Shown here: one piece after another, positions 5,827-10,768 of the stretch | How positions within the stretch are numbered: the stretch's first letter is position 1 | Layout of the letters: every line of letters begins with the position of its first letter | Program-made: the position numbers and the translations under genes | Assembly: GCA_021737115.1 (NCBI GenBank) | Contig: JAIPER010000085.1 | Span: 1 to 10,768 of the forward strand | Length of the DNA stretch: 10,768 nucleotides | Direction: 5' to 3' | Source of the DNA: Desulfohalobiaceae bacterium | GTDB lineage: Bacteria > Desulfobacterota > Desulfovibrionia > Desulfovibrionales > Desulfothermaceae | The notes under the pieces: generated by a model | Told to the model about the DNA's origin: nothing | The model's input: the letters and a program-made list of their open reading frames with translations, nothing else | The model's database searches: none

Positions 5827-6396
5827 GTAACCAGCTTTGGCCGAACCGACGCGGCAAAGCAAGCCCTGGTCCTGCAATTTTCGGATATTTCTTTCGATGG
5901 AACGTTCGGTCACGCCAATGAGACGCGCCAGGTCTGGTATGGTTAGATGTTCGTCTTGACGTAAGATATCCAGAATTTTCACCGACGTTTTTCCCGACGT
6001 TATGAGTGGTCTTGAAATCGGTGTCATCGTCTCGACTGGTTGCTGATGATTTCAATGCGGTTGTCGAATATCAGACTTCGTACACCTGTACCAATTATGA
6101 GAGTTAACTGCTTAAAATGATTGATTTGACTTCAAAATTGGACATTTCAAAGGTTTCGGGTGTCAGGTTTCGGGTGTCAGGGAAAGAAAAGATTTACAAT
6201 ATCAATGTCTTAAAATCTGACACCTGACACCTGAAACCTCAAGGTACAGATAAGTCACACTAAAGTGTCCAAAAAATCGTACAAATTTCAGCTCACTGGA
6301 AAGAGCTCTGAATATAAACGGGCGAACCGGCGCACTAACCAGGTAGTCTCGGTGCACCAAAGCATTCACCAAAAGTTCTTTGAATTGTAAGGACAC
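5809..6396 (-). pseudogene. Broken COG2865/AlbA_2-type ATP-binding, DNA-binding protein gene
   Basis: Three pieces on the minus strand fall in family order. At 6396-6310 is SLQFKELLVNALVHRDY followed by LVSAPVRPFIF, the hallmark VNALVHRDY block. At 6083-6042 is VRSLIFDNRIEIIS. At 6027-5809, preceded in a shifted frame by THNVGKNVGEN, is a winged-helix end (VKILDILRQDEHLTIPDLA, then RLIGVTERSIERNIRKLQ, ending in AKAGYWEVKD). These are typical of transcriptional-regulator-like proteins with an AlbA_2 N-terminus and a C-terminal winged helix. The region between EIIS and the tail, normally long, is missing, frames shift, and a MITE-like element splits the first two pieces. No intact product is expected. 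The last piece could still make a 72-residue winged-helix protein from 6027, but I consider that unlikely. Confidence 0.72.
6138..6272. mobile_element. MITE-like nested inverted-repeat element
   Basis: Outer ends ttggacattt (6138-6147) and, inverted, aaagtgtccaa (6262-6272) match with one base difference. Inside, 6151-6167 and 6223-6239 form 17-base inverted arms with one G-T mismatch, built from a 14-base unit (aggtttcgggtgtc) repeated in tandem at 6151-6164 and 6165-6178. There is no coding capacity. It lies inside the broken ATP-binding gene. The flanking aaaa could be a target duplication but is too simple to prove it. Confidence 0.5.
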
Positions 6397-6580
6397 TACT
6401 GTTACAAAGTTAAATCAAGTAAATCTGATTTCAATACCGATTTCGAGTTCGAAGCAGATATATTTTTGGCCGCAAGTGGGTGACGTCTTGCCTGAAGCCG
6501 TTTTAGTGGGAGTACACCCGAAGTATCACAATGGCTTACAGGAAGTGAATCAGGAATTGATTTTTGTCGTGTTCAGCGGG

Positions 6581-7513
6581 TCAGATCAATATCCCTGAGG
6601 GCAGGTGGATGTGCAGCAGATGTCTGAAGATGTAGTAGATAACCCCGGAAAAGACCAAACTGTAGGCAAAGGGGATGAGCAGGGATTTGATCCGGATGAT
6701 GTCGGATCTGAAATACCTGATGAGCACGATGGTCCCGAAAAGGTAGACAATGCTCGAGGTGAAAAAGCCCAAGAAAGGCACCAGAATGTAGATATAGAAA
6801 GCGATCCCGACCAGGCTGATGCAGAAACTGGTCACGTCCGGGATGAGCGTTTCTCCGGGTATGATCCGGTAGTCGGCCTTTTTCCTGAACAACGGGATCC
6901 AGCTGCCAAGGAAGTAAATCAGGGAAAAGATGGCGATGAACATGGTGACCATCAAGGGGAAAATGGCCCCGTAACTGGTGAACCCGGTGATTTTGTAAAA
7001 GATGAAGGCGCAGAGCAGGACCAGGGAAATAAGCCGGTCGGCCCATTGCTGCTGCCGGCTGACGGTTTTGATCCGACTGTCCTTTTGGGCCTTTCTCAAG
7101 CGTTTTTGCAGATAGGGCCAGGACACGGACAGCAGTGTGAGCACGATCAAGGTGACGGTGATGGGCCGTCCCAGAAAATAGGGAATGAGCCCGCCTTTGG
7201 CCTGACTGATCATCATGGACTGGGTCAACCCTTCCTCCGAGATCCTGCCCAGTACAATGTCCAGCACTGCCGGAGCCGCAGAAAAGCCGAACATCCCACC
7301 CAGAAACATGAACAGCCCCAGAAGACCCATGACATACATGTCCCCGATATTGCCGCGCACCGCAATGGTTCCGACCACGGACATGACCGCGATGGAGGCG
7401 GCCAGAACTTCCCGGGGGACGTGCATCACCCTGGAGTAGATGGATGTTGCCCCCGGCTCCTGGCAGAACTCCGACCAAAGAAACACCGGACAATATTACT
7501 GACCTGGCTACAT
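6581..7513 (-). pseudogene. Truncated tripartite tricarboxylate transporter gene, TctA C-terminus fused to TctB domain
   Basis: Minus-strand remnant of a membrane permease. From 7513 the sequence gives VARSVILSGVSLVGVLPGAGGNI, the internal PGAG motif of TctA. Near 7444-7455 the frame changes and a large piece is lost; the next frame gives YSRVMHVPREVL, then GNIGDMYVMGLLGLFMF, FGFSAAPAVLDIVLGRISE and LGRPITVTLIVLTLLS. These are the last TctA helices with its P-L/V-LG-x-x-E segment. After a basic linker (LQKRLRKAQKDSRIK) comes a complete TctB-like four-helix domain (WADRLISLVLLCAFIFYK to the end). TctA-TctB fusions occur in this family. The N-terminal part of TctA (roughly the first half) and any TctC are absent, so transport is not expected. 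An open frame from 7486 could still give a roughly 300-residue membrane protein. It abuts the regulator remnant on the other strand. Confidence 0.75.
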
Positions 7514-7519
7514 TCATCA

Positions 7520-8304
7520 ATGAGCTCTTTACAGGTGGCCATCGCCGTGGACAACATGCTGGCCCATACCAGGCTGCAGCACTTGAACGAGAATTTCCAG
7601 GAACAAAAGCGCTATCTTCTGCGTCAGGTGGAAGATCGCAATTATCCGGACAATTTTTTTTCACCAGTCCGGAAATGAAAGACATCATGGCCCAAGTCAA
7701 GATGATTGCCGATACTGATGCCTCAGTGCTGATTGCCGTGGAAACAGGAACAGGGAAGGATTATATCGCCAGGTGCATTCACAATTTCAGTTCCAGAAAG
7801 AGGCCATGTTTGTCAAAATAAGCTGTCCGGCCCTGTTTTCAAGCCTCTTTGAAAGCGAACTATTCGGTCATGCCAAGGGGGCTTTCACCGGGGCCCACGC
7901 CAAGAGGGTCGGGCGATTCGAAATGGCTGACGAGGGCACCGTCTTTCTGGATGAGATTGGTGAACTCCCCCTGGCTCTTCAGGCTAAGCTCCTTCAGGTC
8001 CTTCAGGAAAAAACCTTTGAAAGAGTAGGAGACAGTGCGCCGACCCGGGTCAACTTCCGGATCATAGCGGCCACCAACAAAAAAATGGAAAAACTGATTG
8101 CGGAAGACGGCTTTCGTACACACCTGGCCGGTTTTGGGTCAGGTTGAAAAAGAACATATTGACAAAACCCTGAAGCAGACCTCAGGAAAAATCAGCGGCA
8201 GGGATGGGGCCGCCGCTATGTTGCAGATGCCGAGAACCACACTGTTGTACCGCATGCAGAAATACGGCCTCATTCCTAAGAATTACAAGCAGTCCCAAGT
8301 CTGA
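7520..8304 (+). pseudogene. Sigma-54-dependent activator (FhlA/NtrC-type) remnant with frameshifts and an internal deletion
   Basis: Plus-strand debris of an enhancer-binding activator. Frame one (7520-7661) gives the end of a GAF-like sensor and linker: LQVAIAVDNMLAHTRLQHLN then ENFQEQKRYLLRQVED. After a T8 run at 7654-7661 the frame changes to FTSPEMKDIMAQVKMIADTD and ASVLIAVETGTGKDYIARCI, a Walker A region with V for the usual first G. Near 7800 it changes again to FVKISCPALF, ESELFGHAKGAFTGA (the sigma-54 contact GAFTGA loop), GTVFLDEIGELPL (Walker B) and FRIIAATNKKM up to about 8115. Then the rest of the AAA+ domain is missing, and a third shift leads to VEKEHIDKTLKQTSGK and GAAAMLQMPRTTLLYRMQKY, the Fis-type helix-turn-helix end. 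The N-terminal sensor is lost. Its likely target was the divergent Tct operon, by position only. Confidence 0.85.
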
Positions 8305-8354
8305 AGCTCTTTCAGGCTTACCTGAGCTTCGAATGAAGAATCATTCTTTATTCG
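8303..8354. repeat. Two adjacent inverted repeats after the activator remnant
   Basis: First hairpin: gaagc (8303-8307) pairs with gcttc (8326-8330), with an inner stem tcagg/cctga (8312-8316 and 8321-8325). Second: cgaatgaagaat (8330-8341) and attctttattcg (8343-8354) are inverted arms of 12 with one mismatch and a single central base. Neither is followed by a T-run. They may be remains of a transcription end for the activator gene. Confidence 0.5.
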
Positions 8355-8374
8355 TACCTGTAACAAGTGAATGA

Positions 8375-8419
8375 GTATTTTTGAACACCCGGGCTCTGAG
8401 CCCGGGTGTTCAAAAATAC
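8375..8419. repeat. Perfect 45-bp palindrome between convergent genes
   Basis: Two 22-base arms (8375-8396 and 8398-8419) are exact reverse complements around one T at 8397. The core is GAACACCCGGGCTC and the outer parts are gtattttt and aaaaatac. The stop codon of the cardiolipin synthase gene (8410-8412) lies in the right arm. The T-run precedes the GC stem on both strands and A follows, which is the reverse of a Rho-independent terminator, although it may still fold as a strong hairpin at the end of the cls transcript. Confidence 0.9.
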
Positions 8420-9852
8420 GGGGAGAAGAGCCAGCAGAAGGAGTCACGGGTTCTGACGAGCAGATTGCGGTTGTCCAGTTCTCCCAGGCTGGTGCGTTTC
8501 GATCTGGTGATGACCTGGTCCATATGGGAGTTCAGGCTGTTGACCAGTTCGGCATCGAAAACCTCCACCACCAGCTCGAAGTTGAGCCGCAGACTGCGCG
8601 GGTCAAGATTAGCCGTACCGATCTGGGCATAAAGGCCGTCTATGGTCAGCATCTTGGAATGGTTAAACGGCGGGGGCTGGTAATAGACATTGATCCCGTG
8701 CTGCAAAAGCTCCCAGAGCATGTTTCTGGTGGCCCAATGCACATAGGGCAGATTGTTCTTGGCCGGAAGAATCACATCCACCTGTATCCCCCGCAAGGCA
8801 GCACTCTGGATAGCGCCTATCAATTCGCGGTGGGGCAGAAAATAAGGGGTCATGATCGCGATTCGTTCTCTGGCCAGGGTCATGGCACCGGTAATGGTCA
8901 TGTTCAGCTTGTTCAGATCCTGGTTGGGCCCGACCGTTATGATCCTGCATACCGCTTCACCTTCACCCGGAAAGGGAGGATGCGGCACCAAGTTCGACTC
9001 CCCCGTACAAAAACCCCAATCCTCCAGAAAAATTTGCTCCATCTGATTGACGATGGGCCCGGTGAGCTTGAAATGCGTGTCCTGAATGCCGGGTACCCCC
9101 TTTCTCTCTCTTCTCGGTGAATTGCCACGGATGTTCATCCCTCCGGTAAATCCAGTCTTCCCGTCGACAACCAGAATCTTGCGGTGATTTCTGAGGTTGA
9201 TGAAGGGCGAGGGCGGAACGAGTCGCAGAGGAATAAACCTGGTAAAGGGAATGTTGAATTTTTTCATGACACTGCCGATTATAGGCAGGGTATACAATTC
9301 ACCGACAGCGTCGATCATGACCCGGACCGTCACCCCCCGTTTGCAGGCCCTGTCCAGGGCTTGAATGAACTCCAGGCCAGTATGCCGGGATTCCATGATA
9401 TAGGTCGCAAGGTAGATGCTCTTTTCCGCGGACTCAATGGCTGTGAGCATTTCCGGAAAAGCCTCTACTGAATTGAACAGGATCTGAATGCCGTTTTTTT
9501 CCAGAAGGGGTCTTTTGGTCACGGCCTGGGAGAATTCGGCAATGGGGTGAAAGACCGGCGAGCAGATAAAGCTGGACATGGAAGGCTGATTTTCATCAAA
9601 TTCCGGCCCGGCCTCCTCGAGTGCTTCAATACTGATCAGCGGCCAGTACCATTTTAACTTTTTGGCCTTTGTCCGGACGCGGTTGATGCCCAGGAGAAAG
9701 TAGAGTATGGGGCCGATGGGCGGGAACAGGATGCAGGTCACGATCCAGGCCCAGCTGCCCTTGGGGTCTCTTTTGTACAAAAGGGCATGCCAGGCGGAGA
9801 AGATTTGAAGGGAAGCGATGAAGATGACCAGAAGCCAGTGGAAGATGGGCAT
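8410..9852 (-). CDS. cls: Cardiolipin synthase (phospholipase D family)
   Basis: A 480-residue inner-membrane enzyme that joins phosphatidylglycerol to a second phospholipid to make cardiolipin. The N-terminus has two membrane helices (about 4-25 and 35-55) around the PLDc_N segment YKRDPKGSWAWIVTCILFPP with GPILYFLLGINR. Two PLD domains follow with full HKD motifs: H223-K225-D230 in NHRKILVVDGKTGFTGGMN and H398-K400-D405 in NHSKMLTIDGLYAQIGTANL, followed by DPRSLRLNFE. The C-terminus (WLFSPYF) matches the hydrophobic ending of ClsA-type proteins, and the length is typical, so it is intact. No good Shine-Dalgarno sequence precedes the ATG at 9852; no better in-frame ATG exists, and non-ATG starts upstream cannot be excluded. 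It is convergent with the activator remnant and ends inside a perfect palindrome. It appears to be a single-gene unit. Phosphatidylglycerol, its substrate, needs a PgsA-like step such as the one possibly encoded at 2436. Confidence 0.95.
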   Translation of the reverse strand: MPIFHWLLVIFIASLQIFSAWHALLYKRDPKGSWAWIVTCILFPPIGPILYFLLGINRVRTKAKKLKWYWPLISIEALEEAGPEFDENQPSMSSFICSPVFHPIAEFSQAVTKRPLLEKNGIQILFNSVEAFPEMLTAIESAEKSIYLATYIMESRHTGLEFIQALDRACKRGVTVRVMIDAVGELYTLPIIGSVMKKFNIPFTRFIPLRLVPPSPFINLRNHRKILVVDGKTGFTGGMNIRGNSPRRERKGVPGIQDTHFKLTGPIVNQMEQIFLEDWGFCTGESNLVPHPPFPGEGEAVCRIITVGPNQDLNKLNMTITGAMTLARERIAIMTPYFLPHRELIGAIQSAALRGIQVDVILPAKNNLPYVHWATRNMLWELLQHGINVYYQPPPFNHSKMLTIDGLYAQIGTANLDPRSLRLNFELVVEVFDAELVNSLNSHMDQVITRSKRTSLGELDNRNLLVRTRDSFCWLFSPYF

Positions 9853-10048
9853 GGAAGAAAGGATTGTCAGAGATTTTTTTAATTTATTGTTCGCATTCTG
9901 TGACTAAACTAATGCCTACCAGATAAACATTTTGAAATCAATAAAGAAATATGGAGACATCAACGAAGCCTATGGAGGATATTCCGCGACTTCCCTGGCC
10001 TTGTTCGGCTGGCTGATGGTTATAGGGATTGTCGCAGTGGCCTTTGTC

Positions 10049-10077
10049 TTTCAGATTTGCCTCTGGCAAATCTGAAA
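10049..10077 (+). repeat. Perfect 13-bp hairpin
   Basis: Arms 10049-10061 and 10065-10077 are exact reverse complements (tttcagatttgcc/ggcaaatctgaaa) around a TCT loop. The downstream sequence is AT-rich but lacks a T-run, so termination is possible but weakly supported. Confidence 0.7.
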
Positions 10078-10152
10078 TATAATTAATTTATATAAGAACA
10101 TTTAGCCAAGCTATTATATATACGAAATTTCATACGAGACCAAAGTGAAGTT

Positions 10153-10205
10153 TGTTCAAATTAAACCCACCCCTGGCAAAGCCGGGGGTGGGTTTAATTT
10201 GAACA
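10153..10205 (+). ncRNA. 25-bp stem-loop, possible small RNA or leader element
   Basis: Arms 10153-10177 and 10181-10205 pair over 25 positions with one G-T pair around an AAA loop, topped by ggc-aaa-gcc. TTTT follows. A second, textbook terminator begins 14 bases later. No coding gene lies just upstream, so the pair could be the body and terminator of a small RNA transcribed rightward from the AT-rich stretch before 10135. This is inference from structure alone. Confidence 0.4.
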
Positions 10206-10219
10206 TTTTACAAAAGATT

Positions 10220-10254
10220 CCGAACCGGATATTCTTCCGGTTCGGTTTTTTTTT
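10220..10254 (+). terminator. Strong Rho-independent terminator (rightward)
   Basis: A perfect 10-bp GC-rich stem, ccgaaccgga (10220-10229) and tccggttcgg (10236-10245), with a 6-nt loop is followed directly by nine T residues (10246-10254). It points rightward, although no protein gene lies just upstream on that strand. Confidence 0.92.
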
Positions 10255-10397
10255 ATATCGACAGTTGGTACGGGCTGCGTTTTCAAATCTCCCGCCATGA
10301 CGCTCTTTGTGCACCATGAATGGCCGAGGCTGCAATCGGCAGGCCCAACTGCTGATATGTTTTTTTGTATAAATGCCAAAGCAGAAAAAGGCAGGAA

Positions 10398-10768
10398 ATG
10401 GTCGGACGAACCCTTCAGGAAAAGATTGAGGCATCCTTTGAGTGCTTTGAGTTCATCCTTCAAGAGCATGACCTCGAGCGCATACAGGTGGCCTGGACCG
10501 GCGGCAAGGATTCGACTGTTGTCTTGTATCTGTGGAGGCGCTATCTTCAAGACCAGGGTCTTGAAGATCACCTGCCCCTGAAAGGGTTGAGCCTGGACAC
10601 CGGCTTGAAGTTTCCGGAAGTGCTCCGGTTTAGAGACGAACTGGCCAATAGCTGGGACGTGCAGCTGACCGTGGTTGAACCCGAAGCCGAGATCAAAGCA
10701 CTTGGCCCGGATCCGGAAGATCCGGTTGGCTGCTGCCGCCGGCTCAAGATAGAGCCCCTTCAAAAGGC
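10398..10768 (+). CDS. Phosphoadenosine phosphosulfate (PAPS/APS) reductase-family protein, 5' part
   Basis: The first 123 residues of a CysH-type protein, cut by the window end. The PP-loop ATP-pyrophosphatase motif is VAWTGGKDSTVVLYLW (T34-S39), followed by the LSLDTGLKFPEVLRFRDEL segment that in this family positions the adenosine-phosphosulfate, then VGCCRRLKIEPLQK. The CC pair (C112-C113) corresponds to the first cysteine pair of iron-sulfur APS reductases and the CC-x-x-x-K-x-x-P-L block of the family; the second pair would lie beyond the window. Start 10398 follows GGCAGGA; it is the only ATG that fits the conserved N-terminal length. The gene lies 143 bases after a strong terminator, so it has its own promoter. 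It could reduce APS or PAPS to sulfite in sulfur assimilation, but many members in sulfate reducers have no proven role. Partial, so the exact type is open. Confidence 0.88.
   Translation, partial: MVGRTLQEKIEASFECFEFILQEHDLERIQVAWTGGKDSTVVLYLWRRYLQDQGLEDHLPLKGLSLDTGLKFPEVLRFRDELANSWDVQLTVVEPEAEIKALGPDPEDPVGCCRRLKIEPLQK

Larger units (their letters stand above)
9853..10397. other. Gene-poor interval between cls and the PAPS reductase-like gene, rich in hairpins
   Basis: No conserved gene was recognised. Contents seen: an open frame 9932-10075 (TTG start, no ribosome site) for a 47-residue single-helix protein of doubtful reality; a 13-bp hairpin at 10049-10077; an AT-rich stretch 10078-10135 that could hold a promoter; a long hairpin at 10153-10205; a strong rightward terminator at 10220-10254; and a 143-base leader before the next gene with a weak inverted pair cagttgg (10262-10268) and ccaactg (10345-10351). 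TATAAAT at 10368-10374 could be a -10 box, but no -35 partner is clear. Confidence 0.5.

Noticed and set aside
6151..6239. Short repeats resembling a tiny CRISPR array
   Set aside because: The units are only 14 bases, adjacent without spacers and inverted, so they form an inverted-repeat element.
6380..6598. 72-residue open frame on the plus strand between the two pseudogene regions
   Set aside because: No family pattern and no ribosome site, and it overlaps pseudogene debris; the 180 bases at 6400-6580 hold nothing I can identify on either strand.
6605..7678. 357-residue open frame on the plus strand, very rich in D, E, G, H and Q
   Set aside because: Its composition is what the reverse complement of membrane-protein coding sequence gives; the minus strand carries clear TctA and TctB motifs. 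Only its last part (from 7520) is real, as the first piece of the activator remnant.
8375..8419. Bidirectional Rho-independent terminator
   Set aside because: On both strands the T-run lies before the GC stem and A residues follow it, the opposite of the required order.
8371..9120. 249-residue open frame on the plus strand
   Set aside because: It lies opposite the cardiolipin synthase gene, which has both HKD motifs; no family pattern is seen on this strand.
9851..9907. Short frame MEERIVRDFF starting at the cls start region on the plus strand
   Set aside because: It has 18 residues and no ribosome site, and it starts antisense to the cls start codon; nothing supports it.
10194..10763. 189-residue open frame on the minus strand
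   Set aside because: It runs through a strong terminator and opposes the PAPS reductase-like frame with its PP-loop motif.

Overview
The window reads as a piece of a Gram-negative bacterial chromosome of intermediate GC, most likely a sulfate-reducing or related Desulfobacterota (deltaproteobacterial) organism. This assignment is inference: it rests on a xanthine-dehydrogenase-family molybdenum hydroxylase, a sigma-54 activator remnant beside a tripartite tricarboxylate transporter, a PAPS-reductase-family gene and the overall protein style. No rRNA, tRNA or CRISPR array was seen.

Layout. (1) 2-817: 3' end of a molybdenum hydroxylase large subunit, closed by a strong terminator. (2) 1078-3946: a compact rightward block with a possible 20-residue leader peptide, then a HAD-IB phosphatase, a histidine phosphatase, a CDP-alcohol phosphatidyltransferase and a calcineurin-like metallophosphoesterase. 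Four phosphoester enzymes of four different folds sit within 2.8 kb, and this is the most system-like unit here; a role in phospholipid head-group chemistry is plausible but unproven. (3) 4097-6396: an accessory patch with two toxin-antitoxin modules, VapBC on + and BrnTA on -, embedded in gene debris. The debris is the 5' half of a dppA-type M55 aminopeptidase gene, a shattered COG2865/AlbA_2-type ATP-binding gene and a MITE-like inverted repeat. A 51-bp imperfect direct repeat flanks the BrnTA module. (4) 6581-8304: two truncated, divergently oriented pseudogenes, a TctA-TctB transporter remnant and an FhlA/NtrC-type sigma-54 activator remnant, joined head to head, apparently by a deletion. 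(5) 8303-8419: three successive inverted repeats, including a perfect 45-bp palindrome overlapping the 3' end of cls. (6) 8410-9852: an intact cardiolipin synthase on -. (7) 9853-10397: a gene-poor interval with three strong hairpins, the last a textbook terminator, possibly a small RNA. (8) 10398 to the window end: the first 123 residues of a PAPS/APS-reductase-family protein.

How it fits together. The intact functions are phosphoester and lipid chemistry (phosphatidyltransferase, phosphatases, cardiolipin synthase), two self-regulated toxin-antitoxin pairs, and two metabolic genes cut by the window edges. The middle 4 kb shows strong decay. At least four genes are broken, and both toxin-antitoxin modules sit directly against broken genes, as expected of a stretch that tolerates insertions and deletions. 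No clear new defence or mobile system was found. The best leads are the phosphoester operon, the repeat-flanked BrnTA module, the palindrome at 8375-8419 and the hairpin cluster at 10049-10254.
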